A stretch of DNA of 64,000 nt from Quercus robur (GCF_932294415.1 NC_065539.1:48503501-48567500); one strand, 5' to 3'; counted from the stretch's first letter, positions 1 to 11,099 are shown. A program made the numbers and translations. The notes: generated by a model not told the origin, from the sequence alone.

Positions 1-787
1 GTGCCTCTGTATTTGAAAGGAAATTGTTAATATCAAGTAAATTATTTTATTTTGTATAAACTTTACTTTGTGATATGTGACTTAAATAAGTGTTTTTAGA
101 ATTGATCAGATATATCAGATATGTGTGGAAATCCGCTCACAGGATTGTATGTGAGAATATGTGTTGATCCTTCACCAACAGGGGTTAGATGTTGGTATCC
201 GCTCACAGGATTGTATGTGAGAATATGTGATGTGTATATGTGATACTGTGCTCTGATCAATCATCTGTATGTGTTTTCGAATAACTTTAAGATTTGATTA
301 TATATATGTGTTTAGTGGTTCTTTATATGTTTGGAAAACTATATCGAATATTTTGAGTGAAATTGTGAAATCAAACTCGTGCTTTGCTTGACCCTATTCT
401 GTTGTATATTGTGTATAATTGCTTACTGGATGTGTGGCTCACCCCATCAATTACAATTTTTTTCAGATTAAAGTTTAGTTGGGTAACAAAACCTTTGGAT
501 TGCTTCGTAAGGTGCAAGGTAGAGCGTGGGAGTTTTAGGCGAAGTCAATAATACTTGAAGCCTTAAAAGATTATTAATTATTTCTTTTTATTCCGCTTTA
601 GATTGCACTGTATTTTGGAGATTATTCTAAATTTGAGGAGTTTGGATTTTTGTAAGAGATTTATCAATAGCATTGTTTATTTGGAGTTTTGAATTATGTT
701 TAAATTAATCATGTTTATTGAGTGATATTAGTTCAACAAGTTAGTCATGCATCAAAATTCATGTTCCATGGATTTAGGTCGTGACAG
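1..787. other. AT-rich DNA with a 33-bp direct repeat; possible LTR tail
   Basis: No coding region is visible. A 33-bp block beginning atccgctcacaggattg occurs at 131-163 and again at 197-229. The stretch ends in ggtcgtgacag at about 777-787, which resembles the 3' end of some plant gypsy LTRs, but no 5' end is in the window, so this is only a suggestion. Confidence 0.3.
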
Positions 788-1528
788 TGTTAACGACCCA
801 AGGAAAAGCGCTAGCTACATCTGCGCTAGCCACATCTGCGCTATACCTCAAAAGGATTAGTCACAATTGAGGCTCCTTATAGTTGTTAATAAAGCCCAGA
901 TCTACCTAGTAAATACCCGATGTGGGACTCATCACACACCCACACACATCACACAATCAATCAAATTGGGGCATCACAATCTCCCCCACTTAAATCTCTA
1001 ACGTCCTCGTTAGGGCCCACTTTGTGGAGTAGTGTCTCTGAGCCCACACGGGATTACCAGGCCGGCTCTGATACCATATGTAACAACCCAAAGAAAAGCG
1101 CTAGCCACATCTGCGCTATACCTCAAAAGGACTAGTCACAATTAAGGCTCTTTTTAGTTGTTAATAAAGCCCAAATCTACCTAGTAAATACCCAATGTGG
1201 GACTCATTACACACCCACGCACATCACACAATCAATCAAATTGGGGTATCACAATCTCCCCCACTTAAATACCTAACGTTCTCGTTAGGGCTCACTTTGT
1301 GGGGTAGTGTCTCTGAGCCCACATGGGATTACCAGGCCGGCTCTGATACCATATGTAACGACCCAAGGAAAAGCGCTAGCCACATCTGCGCTATACCTCA
1401 AAAGGACTAGTCACAATTGAGGCTCCTTATAGTTGTTAATAAAGCCCAGATCTACCTAGTAAATACCCGATGTGGGACTCATCACACACCTACACACATC
1501 ACACAATCAATCAAATTGGGGCATCACA
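788..1528 (-). mobile_element. Tandem TRIM retroelement: LTR-internal-LTR-internal-LTR
   Basis: Read on the minus strand, three near-identical LTRs (1354-1528 and 1079-1253, both 175 bp; 788-978, 191 bp) start tgtgatgcccc or a one-base variant and end in gttaca or gttaaca. They alternate with two 100-bp internal segments (1254-1353, 979-1078). Each internal segment begins tatggtatcagagcc, the primer binding site complementary to initiator tRNA-Met, and ends aagtgggggagat or a close variant, a polypurine tract. There is no coding capacity. This is the layout of a terminal-repeat retrotransposon in miniature that has gained an extra internal-LTR unit. The 788-978 LTR is longer, mostly because of a short internal duplication of a gcgctagccacatct-like motif. 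The two outer flanks share no target duplication, so one side was probably rearranged. Confidence 0.8.
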
Positions 1529-1689
1529 CTTCTTGCCATAAACTCTCTTCTTGCAAAGTTTTTCAAGAGTTTGTGTTATGATAGATTTTATTGTATTCAA
1601 GAAGTGCGTATGAGTTGAGTGATTTATGACTTCTCTCATATATTCATTTGTCTGTTGTGGTTTTGTCACGGATTGCCAAAAAGGGAGAT
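1529..1689 (+). mobile_element. 3' end of a Copia internal region with polypurine tract
   Basis: This non-coding stretch ends in ccaaaaagggagat, directly followed by the LTR at 1690. A run of this type just upstream of the 3' LTR is the polypurine tract typical of Ty1/copia elements. The rest of the element (gag-pol, 5' LTR) is absent: the TRIM array abuts at 1528. Confidence 0.65.
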
Positions 1690-2675
1690 TGTTAGGACAT
1701 ATGTTAATCATGTTAGAAACATATGTCAATATTTTATGTAATTGGTTAATCCTTTTACAAAACACACTTTACTTGTAATTGGGTAGATCTAGAATGTGTT
1801 TAATACTTCAAAAAATAAGGTTTCAAGTTCAAGTGTTAAAACCATGCAAATCTGTCCAAGATACAAGTTGAAGAAGTGTTGGATTTTAAAGCTCAACAGC
1901 TAGCATATATCGAAGTTTAAAAAGCTACTGAAGCTTGATAGATACCCTATCTGTCGAGGTTTATGAAATTCAATTTTTCAGAGCTGATTTTCATCCAATC
2001 CGTGTGTATATGTTTGGACTTACTTTTCTCAAAACCGTAAACATATATAAGGATTATTTTATGGACCATCAAAGGTTGCACAAGTGTGAAGCAAAGTTTT
2101 GCTCATGCAAATTGTGACTAGAGACAGAATTTGCTCTAGTTCATCTTTCTCTTGAAGAAGCTGCTGTGTTTGTACACCTTAGGGTTTTATAACTAAGGAG
2201 CTTCGTGATTTTCATCGTGTGATGAACTGAAGAACTTTGCAGCCAACATCTTTCTCAAGTCGGTGATTAAGTCGTGTACTGGGATCTGTGCATCTATTGG
2301 TTAGTCACGTACTAGGAGCCGTGCATTGAAGAGGAGAGATTGTCACTACAGAATAAGTCCAATTGGGTATTGGGATAAGAGTTCAACTGTAGGTTGGTAT
2401 AAGGTACTGGGATTCCTTTACTTGTAACCACTTGTTTTGATAATAGTAGATTCTCGAGAGTAGTGACCTTAAAATCACCCGGTGGGGTTTTTGCTGTGTA
2501 AGTTTTCCCTATTCATAAACAAATCACCGTGTCAATTTAATTTCTACTGCATTTAGATTAATTGGTGATTTGTTTGTGCTACCATGTGTATTGAATGCAA
2601 ATTGAATTAATTAATTAACTTGGCTAATTAATTTGTTAATTCATCATAAGGGGTCAATAAATTCTTAGCCTATCA
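1690..2675 (+). mobile_element. Copia-type LTR (3' LTR of a truncated element)
   Basis: The sequence runs from tgttaggacatatg to agcctatca, about 986 bp. It carries a TATA-like catatataagg at about 2041 and long blocks shared with 61509-62463, including the motif gggtagatctagaatgtg and a 3' part rich in ttaattaa. It is preceded by a polypurine tract, so it is a 3' LTR. A more decayed relative is at 11915-12550. Short reading frames inside it are chance ORFs. Confidence 0.75.
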
Positions 2676-3047
2676 AAGGGGAAGAAGAGTAGAGTTGGTT
2701 GGAGATTAGCCTAATTTTTGGACAACTCTACTATATTCCCCTTCACTCCCCCCTTAATCCAAACAAGCACTAAAAGATGCCTTTGGAAAGTCTAAGGTGT
2801 TTTTTCTTGGATTGTTATAATTTGGGTTAATTTTTGGTAAGTAGATTTGCTATACATTGGCTTAGTGGGCCTATTATGATTTTTTTCTCGTGGTTCTCAC
2901 AATATTTGGGCCTCTTACATTTCTTTGACCGTAAGTATTTCCATTCTGGTCTTTTTTGCCTTATTTTTTTGTACGTTAATTTTCTTTAGAGTTTGTAGAG
3001 GAGATTTTTAATTGTTGTTCTCGTTGGTTTAATCATGGGTAAGTTTT
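2676..3047. other. Spacer without recognised features
   Basis: AT-rich sequence between the Copia LTR and the decayed TRIM; no gene or repeat structure seen. Confidence 0.4.
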
Positions 3048-3699
3048 TGATATCCCCAATTTGGTTGAATATTGATTAAGTGTATATTGTGTGAGTGTGT
3101 GATGAGTCCCAAATTGAGCATATAGTGGGTTGATATGGACTTAGCGTACATTTGCCTAAAAATTATTTTGCGTTTTGTGTTTTTGGCTGAGTCCCACGGC
3201 ACTGTTCACGACCCAGCCAAGCTTGTGAAAAAAGCGCATAAGCAGTAAATCGGGTCCCTGGCACTATTCATAATTTAAAAAGTATTTTGCTATAGTGTTT
3301 TCAGTAATAAGTTTTCAGTTTTCAGCAAAATAAGTAGTATCCAAACAGACCCTTATTGTAACTATACTAGTCTTTTTGGGATATCGGTATAGCGTAAATG
3401 TGGTGGCACTTTTCTTTGAGTTGTTACAAATGGTATTAGAGCTATATCAGTAATCTCGTGTGGGCTAGGATACACTACCCTCACAAAGTGGGTCTTAAGA
3501 AGGATATTAGGGATTTAAATGGTGGAGATTGTGATGTCCTCAATTTAATTGAATATCAATTAAGTGTACATTGTGTAGGTGTGTAATAAGTCTCACATCG
3601 AGCATATACTAAATTGATCTTAATTTTATTAACAACTGCAAGGAGTCTCATTGTAACTAAATTAGCCCTTTTGGCAGATATAGTCTCCCTTGGGTCATT
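3048..3699 (+). mobile_element. Decayed TRIM element, plus orientation
   Basis: LTR1 (about 3048-3428) begins tgatatccccaatttgg and ends ttgttaca. It is followed by aatggtattagagc, a mutated initiator-tRNA primer binding site, then a roughly 100-bp internal segment ending atggtggagat (polypurine tract), then LTR2 (about 3530-3699) beginning tgtgatgtcctcaattt. The order and motifs match the TRIM at 788-1528 read on the other strand, but this copy is much more diverged. LTR1 is lengthened by a separate insertion (3139-3354). No coding capacity. Confidence 0.65.
3139..3354. mobile_element. MITE-like insertion inside the TRIM LTR
   Basis: This roughly 215-bp block interrupts LTR1 of the TRIM. 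Read on the minus strand it contains ttactgaaaacactatagca, and a related block occurs at 32401-32575. A sequence recurring at an unrelated site supports a short dispersed element. Its exact ends and target duplication are not resolved. Confidence 0.45.
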
Positions 3700-3716
3700 C
3701 GAAAGCTAGTTAGGCT

Positions 3717-3744
3717 AGTTAATAGTTAATAGTTAATAGTTAAT
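3717..3744. repeat. Four tandem copies of a 7-bp unit (agttaat)
   Basis: Perfect short tandem repeat next to the decayed TRIM. Confidence 0.8.
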
Positions 3745-4149
3745 GCCGATGAGGTAATTCTTGCCTTTTGGTGCTTGATGATATGCACCCAAGGTGGGAA
3801 TCCATAGATGTACACGTCATCCCTTGTTGTGGTGAGGTGGTGAGGAGAGAAGAGGCGAGGAAGTAGTAGGTAAAAAGGCCAAAAGAAAAAAAAAATTATA
3901 ATTATTGGTGTAGTAAATTTTAATTTAAAAATGTTTTAGTAAATGCTATGACATGCATGACACACGATTTCATTTTCATTAAAAAAAACTAGTGGAATGA
4001 TAACTTAAGGATTAATTTGGGAGAAGGTATTTGGTATCAAATGATATCACGTTAACAGTATCAAAATCTAATAAGTGAGAAATATGCATGCAAAAAATAA
4101 ATATCCCACTAACAAGTGAAAGACATGTGTTAGTAGATAATTATTTTTA

Positions 4150-4432
4150 GGCGAAAAACACATTTTGGTCCCTACATTTTCAGCCGATTCCCGTTTTAGT
4201 CCCTAAGTTTTTTTTTTACCGCTTTTAGTCCCTCTCCTGAAAAACGGTTCCATTTTGGTCCCTACCATTACATCATAAACGGATATTGCTGATGTGGCAA
4301 ACGACATTGATAATCAATAATAAAATAATGTCTACAGTAACCTGACTTGCTACTGTTAGTTATTCCCGCCCTTAGTAGTCACGTGCCACTCATGTGACGG
4401 TCCCTAACCCAAGCAAAACCCCAAATCACCCA
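4150..4432 (+). repeat. Left terminal inverted repeat of the MULE
   Basis: Inverse of 10537-10820, with scattered substitutions and one homopolymer length difference. It contains the repeated motif ttttagtccct and probably acts as transposase binding region and promoter of the transposase gene. Confidence 0.92.
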
Positions 4433-4510
4433 ATTAGACCTAACGGCAAACTTGCTGAAAATCCCTAATCTCTTACCTTACCCATTGCTCATCACAAGAC
4501 CGATCAAAAA

Positions 4511-4578
4511 ACCCACAAATCGGCAAGCACAAAAATCCCACAAATCGGCAAGCACAAAAAACCCACAAATCGGCAAGC
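4511..4578 (+). repeat. Short tandem repeat in the transposase 5' region
   Basis: About three copies of a unit built on cccacaaatcggcaagc lie between the left terminal repeat and a CT-rich tract (about 4620-4650). Such sequence is typical of an untranslated leader or promoter; its role here is unknown. Confidence 0.7.
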
Positions 4579-5255
4579 TTTAGTGTGTTTGTACTGAGCA
4601 GATTGCGAAGGTTGTATTTCTCTCCAACTCTCTCTCTCTCTCTCTCGTTATGTTATGAATGCCATTTTAAGTGCTGGGTAATCGTTCTGGGTTTGAATCT
4701 CAGTTGTTGGGTTTTGAGAATTTGGGAATTTTGAGATGTTGTGTTTTGTTATTGCTCTGGAATTTCAATCTATCTCTGTTTCTCTCTCGTTGTGTCTCAC
4801 TCTCACTCTCTCTCTTCCTCTCTCCCTTTATAGCTTTTGTAGTGGACATTATACTGACCGTGATAGTGGAATATTGTTGGGATTTGCATTGTTTGGCTAT
4901 TGTGTGTTGCTTTTGTTATTTGCGGCTATGTTTGTTTTACTTTTTGTTTTACTTTTGTTTATCAGGGACCACAATACTGACTGTATTTTTGTTGGCAATT
5001 GCATTGTTTGTCTGTATTATGTGTCACTATTGTTTATCAAGGACCACTATATTGACCTTTGATAAACCATGGAATCTTTGTGTTGGTATTTGCATTGATT
5101 GTCTGTATTGTGTCTTGCTTTTCAAGAAGTGGCTGGGTCCATGTGATCCCTTTGTCGGTATTATATACTTTTTTATTTGTTTATTAGCCTAACAAAGTAT
5201 TATTAATATTTGTTTTCATTTTCATTCTGTTTTCTTCCCGTGACTTGCATGCAGG

Positions 5256-8200
5256 ATGAATGAGCTTTTTACTCTGCATGTCCACCATGGTGGCCATTTC
5301 ATGTGGAACCCTCAAGTGTATGTGGGAGGGACAGTTGATATAGTGGATAATTGTGACCCAGATAGGTGGTCAAAAGTAGAGATTGAGAGTATATGTAGGA
5401 ATTTTGGCTACTCTAAAGTAGATAAGCTATGGTATAAAATGCCTGGTGTGAACCCAGAGCAGTCAAATTTCCATCAGGTGGTTGATGATGATGCTGCTAT
5501 GTTCATGACTGACTTGGTGAAGGGATATGGGGAGATTCATGTCTTTGTGGAGCATCCAGTGCATGAACCAGTTGAGTTACCAATGGAGGATTTTGATCCC
5601 TTAGCTGCTGGAGTACCTGGTAGTGAAGTAGAAGGTGTAGGTGTAGGTGTAGGTGTAGGTGAGTATGATAATGAAGAGTACATACCTAATTTTTCACAAT
5701 TTGGAGGTCATGATAATTCTGAATTTGTTAATGTTGACCATGGTGAGCCATATGAGGTAGATGATGAGCAAGTTTGTGCTAGGAGGGCTGGCAAAGCGCC
5801 AGTTGTTGATGACCAAGTTGAGGAGAGTAGTGAGAGTAGTGAGGGCAGTGAGGGTAGTGAGGATGAGAAGAGTAACTTAGAAGAAGAGCCAGAAGTGCAA
5901 CCAATGAATATTGGTGAAGATAGTCCTGATAGTTGGGACAATCAAGCTGAAGATGCTGAGGTTGAAGCAGGACAAATGAGTGGTGGTGTCATGAATTCTG
6001 ACTATGAGAGTGAGGAGTTGCTTAGCCTTGATGAATCATCATCAAGCAGTGAGGGTGGTGATGATTCAAGTGATGATGACATCCCTGTTGCTGAGGTTGA
6101 CAATTCTATTAGGAGCAGCAAATACCCAATCTTTAGGCCAGTAGCCAAAGCTGAGAACCTTAGGTTTGAAAAGGATATGTTGTTTATCTCAGCTAAACAA
6201 TTTAAAGATGCTATAACTGATTATGCAGTCCATGGTGGGTGGGGTATAAAATTTGTGAAAAATGACTTGGTGAGAGTGAGAGTCCGATGCCAGCCAGGGT
6301 GCAAGTTTGTTGCCTACCTTGCAAAGGTGCCAAGGGAGAAGAGTTTTAGATTGAAAACACTGAACATGGAACACACATGCAGCAGAAGCTATAGAAATCC
6401 AAGGTGCACAGCATCATGCATTGGGAAGAAGTTAGTGAAGAGGGTTAGGAGACAACTTGGCATAAAGCTTAAGGATATTCAGGATGCTGTGCATGAGAAG
6501 TATGTGGTTAACATAAGTGTAGGCAAGGCAAGTAGGGCTAGAGAGAAAGCTCAAGATGATGTTGATGGGACCCACACTGCACAGTTCAACCAACTATGGG
6601 AGTACTGTGATGAGTTGAGAAGGTGCAGTCCTGGGAGCACAATATTGATGAAGGTGCATACTTATGATGATGGTGATTTGGCAGCTGAGCATGGATTGGC
6701 AACCGAGCTGCCATATTTTGAAAGGATCTACATCTGTCTTGAAGGTTGCAAGAAGGGCTTCTTGGCAGGGTGCAGGCCAATCATTGGTCTAGATGCATGC
6801 CATCTGAAGACCAAGACTGGTGGTCAGCTGATGTGTGCTGTTGGCAGAGATCCCAATGATGAATACTTCCCATTCGCATATGCAGTAGTAAAGGCTGAAA
6901 CAAAGGACACTTGGACCTGGTTTCTTAATTTATTGCTTGCTGACATAGGAGATGACAAGATATGGGTGTTCATATCTGACCAGCAGAAGGTATGATGGTA
7001 GCTTTATTGCTTGTTGAATTAATTGTAGTTAATGGTAGCTTCATTGCTTGCCGAATTAAATGATTGTGCTTTGCAGGGGTTGGTGAACACTTTTGTTGAC
7101 AATTGGCCACAGTACGAGCACAAGATCTACTGCAGACATTTATACCAAAATTTGAGGAAAAATCATCCTGATGTCCTTATTAGAGACCTTTTTTGGAAAG
7201 CAGCCAAGGCTACCTATCGGCAAGCATTTGAGAGGGCAATGAATGAGCTAAAGGAGGTGGATGAAGATGCATTCAAATGGCTGCAATCTCAGTCACCAAC
7301 TATCTGGGCTAGGCACATGTTCAAAAGTGATGGCCAGAGTGACACAGTCTTGAACAACATGTGTGAAAGCTTCAACAGCACGATAGTTAAGTTTAGGAGC
7401 AAACTTATAATCACCATGGTATGCATAATTCTCCCTTTCATGTGCATTATGATCCATAGACCTATGTAATTTATGAATGATTAATTCTCCCTTTCTCTCT
7501 ATGTGCTTGTAGCTTGAGTGTATTAGGCTATATCCGATGACTAGATTTCAAGCAAACAAAGAAATGATTATGAAGGTGGAATCTGAGTTGTGTCCTAAGA
7601 TAAGGAAGAGGCTGTACAAGGAGAAGTTGGCATGCAGCAAGTGGATAGCATGTTGGGCTGGTCGTATGAAGTTTGAAGTGAAGAATGGGCTTGAGAGTTT
7701 CATTGTAGACTTGGAAGAGAAGAAATGCAGCTGTAGGAAGTGGGACATAGTTGGCATACCATGTTGCCATGCCATTTCTTGTATATTTTTCAACAGAGAA
7801 GATGCTGAAAAGTATGTCAATGCTTGCTACAAAAGGACTACCTACATTGATTGCTATGAACCCATTATAGAGCCCATCAATGGCCAGAATATGTGGGGAC
7901 CTAGTGGACTGCCACCTGTACAACCCCCTATCAAGAGGAGACCTCCTGGCAGGCCTAAAAAGAAGAGGGCACTAGAGCCTGATGAACCTAGAAGTCACAA
8001 AAAAAATAGAGGCCTAGGCATCTCAAAACAATGCAAGTTATGTGGGAAATTAGGACACAACAAGAGGAGCTGCAAGGGAGAAGTAGGAGGGAACTCCTCC
8101 TTGCCTGGGAGTGCATCCCAAGCCAGTAGGACCACTAGGAGGGTAAATATACACTTTGACTTAGATATCCTCATTGTTTTGTTTTTCAGTTGGCAAACTA

Positions 8201-8438
8201 TTAATTGTTATTGTGCTTGTGCTTGCAGGCAGCCAAGGATGCTCAGCCAACAGTACATAGGGCACAACCAAGCTCTAATGATGATGTGACCACAAGTGCA
8301 CCTCCACCCCCCACTAATAACCAGTCCAATCCAAGACTAAAAAGACAGAGGAAGAGAAGTGCAGTCACTACTGAAACCTTGAATGCAACTGGGAATGCAG
8401 CAAGATATATGGCAGCAATGAGATCTGCTAAAAGATAA
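5256..8438 (+). CDS. MuDR/MULE-family transposase, four exons, 971 aa
   Basis: Exons 5256-6989, 7077-7418, 7513-8142 and 8229-8438 join in phase 0 with GT-AG introns and give an uninterrupted frame. Visible domains in order: an N-terminal conserved module of plant MULE proteins (about residues 1-105); an acidic Ser/Glu/Asp-rich linker (about 125-290); the plant MuDR DNA-binding region with conserved Cys and His (about 300-400); the MULE transposase core; a SWIM zinc finger (CSCRKWDIVGIPCCHA); a basic PGRPKKKR segment; and a CCHC knuckle (CKLCGKLGHNKRSC). Candidate catalytic acids are the Asp of IGLDACHLK, the Asp of ISDQQK, split from GLVN by intron 1, and the Glu of MCESFN. It would catalyse excision and integration of the element in the nucleus. 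The start at 5256 is the first ATG in frame after the leader. Confidence 0.92.
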
Positions 8439-9489
8439 CAAACTGAAGCAGGACCTTTTTTTTTTGTTGTGTTATATGTTGAAGCACTCTTCATATGTTT
8501 ATGTAACTGCTAGAACAATTGGCATATGTTTATGAGCTGACCAAGTCCTTTTTTTTATGAATGTGCTTGGTAGACTTTGTCCCATATTTTGTAATTATTG
8601 TGATACACCAAAAACTATCATTGGTGTTAAATATTTTGTAATTATTCTCCCACTTTTATGATAATTCAGCTTCCATTATTCAGATTTGCTGGTTTTTAGC
8701 TTTGGTTTTTAAAAGGCTTAAACTCAAATTTGCTGGTTTTTAGCTTTGCTGGGCAGTTTGGTGATTATGCAGGTTTGGTGAGCATTGGAGTTTAATGTAC
8801 TGGGCAATAGCCAGTTTAATGTGTAATGATGTATGATGTATGAATTAATGTGTAATGATGTAATGATGTATGAATAAATGTATATTATACAAGTTTGGTA
8901 AATTATGCAAGCTGCTGGTGTGCTAAATATGTTACAGTCAGCTCCTTCATTTTGAGTGATGCTAAATATTTTGCAGCCAGCTCCTTTAATACATAAAGAG
9001 TTGCCTCTTTTATTTTGCAACCAGTTGCTTTCTAAATTGCTGTCAAATTGCTGTATCAAATTGCTGTGTCAAATTGCTGTTTCCATTCAAAATTGCAGTG
9101 TCAAATTGCTGTCTAAAACAGTATGCTTTCTCAAATTGCACAGTTAATATCAAAATTGACAGTTGATGCACAATTAATATCACAAACTGCTTTGGCACAA
9201 ACACTTAACAACAATGTAATAAATTGGTACACAAATCATAGATTAATTAAAAAGACCATATTCCATTGCTAAAGTCTTGGATTGCAAAGAGAATTACACC
9301 AAAAAATCAGGCCTTTTCCCACTACTACATACCAACAAATTCCAACACAAATTATGGCCTTTTCCCACTAATACATACACCAAAATTTAGGCCTTTTGCC
9401 ACTAATACATACAACAAAATTCAGGCCTTTTTCCACTAATACCTACCCACCTAATGACCCATTCGCCCCCCCCCCCCCCCCCCCACTAT
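8439..9489. other. Intergenic region between the two convergent MULE genes
   Basis: AT-rich, with imperfect repeats of caaattgctgt around 9030-9130 and of ggccttttcccactaatac around 9300-9450. It ends in an unusually pure run of about 18 C (about 9468-9484) just beyond the stop of the minus-strand gene. It should hold the 3' ends of both transcripts; no further gene is seen. Confidence 0.6.
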
Positions 9490-10476
9490 TTAGCCAACCA
9501 GAAGAAGTATCAAACAAAGTAGCATCCCACTTATCACCAGAGACAGCCCCAGGCAAATGAGCAGCCTCTTCTCTTTCTTCCTGTAGCCTACAATGGCAGC
9601 TTCAAGGGTCAAAATCCGTTGCCTCTGCTCTGGAATCAGCACCTTGCCACGCTCGCAAATTTCATCATCAAGCCATTGAAAAAATTTACACTTGCGTCCA
9701 ACCTGACACCCAAGGGCCAGATAAATGATGTTAAATGAACAATCAGAATCATGAAAAACAATAACAAATAGTATTAGCAAATACTACCTTACCAGAAACT
9801 AAAATAGTATTAGCACAATGTTCTTGTATTAGCACAATTTATATTGTCAGCAACAAGCTGAGTTTTTTTTTTTTTTTTTTCCTTAAATTTTTAAATTTTT
9901 TATTTATTTAAGAAAACAAATTCTGGGTTCCCAAGACAAGAAAACCAACTTGGGTTTTCTCTACGAATTAGCAAAAAAAATTTGGTTGTCAAATATTATG
10001 AAGCTGTGTTGGTTTAAGATCAAAATGACGGTCTTAGCGAGACAATAATGAAAACTAAGAGAAATAAAAGGTCTGTAAATGAAAGAGAGAGGGGTTAGAC
10101 TTAGACTAAAGGGGATTGCAAGATTGAAACGAAAATGAAGAAGGAAAACAGAAAGGCTAAAGGGAACCTAAAGTGCTTCCAAAGTTAAAAACCCAGAAAT
10201 TTAAAAACATTACAAAGAGAGATACTACCTTACCCAGTAATTTGGACAACCGTAGAACCTTCTTCCAGGGTTGTCAGATGTCCACGAAACGACCACAATG
10301 GGTTTCTCCGAGTAGAAGCATCGGGCTGGGCCCCTTTTCCTCAAGCTTCCACTCGATGACATCGAGCTTGAATCCATGGAAAGCAATTGATTTGAAGATG
10401 GTTTTCGGTTGTGTGGTGAGCGAGGAGCAATTGATTTGAAGGTGTTTTTGAGTTCGTGACTGGTGAGGGACTTCAA
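9490..10476 (-). CDS. GRF-type zinc-finger protein with C-terminal membrane segment, carried by the MULE
   Basis: Two exons on the minus strand, 10234-10476 and 9490-9702, join in phase 0 (donor GTAAGG, acceptor GTCAG) into a 151-aa protein. The join restores a GRF zinc finger: SDNPGRRFYGCPNYW then VGRKCKFFQWLDDE. After it come a short charged helix (about residues 95-120, EQRQRILTLE) and a hydrophobic segment at the C-terminus (LLICLGLSLVISGMLLCLIL), so a membrane-anchored product is likely. The expected first CxC pair is CFY here, so one zinc ligand looks lost. GRF fingers bind single-stranded nucleic acid in some nucleases and repair proteins; what a stand-alone, membrane-tailed version does is unknown. 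It reads inward from the right terminal repeat and converges on the transposase. It could be an accessory gene or a captured host gene. Confidence 0.8.
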
Positions 10477-10536
10477 TCCGTGTGGTGACTGATGAGCGAG
10501 GAGCTGAGGAAATTTGGGGGTTAGGGATTTCTATTT

Positions 10537-10820
10537 GGGTGATTTGGGGTTTTGCTTGGGTTAGGGACCGTCACGTGAGTGGCACGTGACTACTAAGGGC
10601 GGGAATAACTAACAGTAGCAAGTCAGGTTACTGTAGACATTATTTTACTATTGATTATCAATGCCGTTTGCCACATTAGCAATATCCGTTTATGATGTAA
10701 CGGTAGGGACCAAAATGGAACCGTTTTTCAGGAGAGGGACTAAAAGCGGTAAAAAAAAAAACTTAGGGACTAAAACGGGAATCGGCTGAAAATTTAGGGA
10801 CCAAAATGTGTTTTTTCGCC
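10537..10820 (-). repeat. Right terminal inverted repeat of the MULE
   Basis: Inverse of 4150-4432. It sits just upstream of the GRF zinc-finger gene on the minus strand and probably supplies its promoter. Confidence 0.92.
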
Positions 10821-11099
10821 TTATTTTTATACACATGTTTCTTTTTTATTGAATTTTGATACAGATGACGAGATATCATTTGATACAAAATACTTTTTCT
10901 TGATTTGGGCATTTCTCATGCTTCTTGGATTTTAATTTTATATTAGAAATATACTCTTATGAGCAATTTTATCAGCATATCTCAATGTATGAGTAGAAGA
11001 TCTACCATTTGAGCTAGATGTTGTACTCCAAACTGATTTAGCTCATCTTTATTGTTAAGTCTTTCTTACTGGTTCCTCAAAAATATATGTGTGTGTATA

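Larger units (their letters stand above)
4150..10820 (+). mobile_element. Complete autonomous Mutator-like element (MULE), 6.67 kb
   Basis: The element starts ggcgaaaaacacatttt and ends with its inverse. Terminal inverted repeats are about 283 bp (4150-4432 and 10537-10820) with few differences. It is flanked by a perfect 9-bp direct repeat, ttattttta, at 4141-4149 and 10821-10829, the target duplication size of Mutator elements. Inside are a four-exon transposase gene (+) and a convergent two-exon GRF zinc-finger gene (-), each reading inward from one terminal repeat. This two-gene convergent plan recalls maize MuDR, but the second gene is unrelated in type to mudrB as far as I can tell. The transposase frame is open, so the element may be recently active. 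Confidence 0.93.

Noticed and set aside
131-229. CRISPR-like repeat-spacer-repeat
   Set aside because: Only two 33-bp repeats in a plant nuclear sequence; a simple direct duplication.
1060-1078. Possible tRNA fragment (ggctctgatacca)
   Set aside because: It is the retroelement primer binding site, complementary only to the tRNA 3' end; there is no cloverleaf.
920-1410. Two similar 71-aa reading frames on the plus strand
   Set aside because: They are the TRIM repeat unit read through its LTR, primer binding site and polypurine tract; their similarity comes from the repeat, not from protein selection.
4671-5192. Leu/Ser/Phe-rich 173-aa frame before the MULE transposase
   Set aside because: Its composition comes from CT-rich leader sequence. 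It has no conserved domain and ends before the transposase ATG.
5708-5941. Serine-rich minus-strand frame inside the transposase
   Set aside because: Shadow of the acidic GAG/AGT-rich linker of the real gene on the opposite strand.
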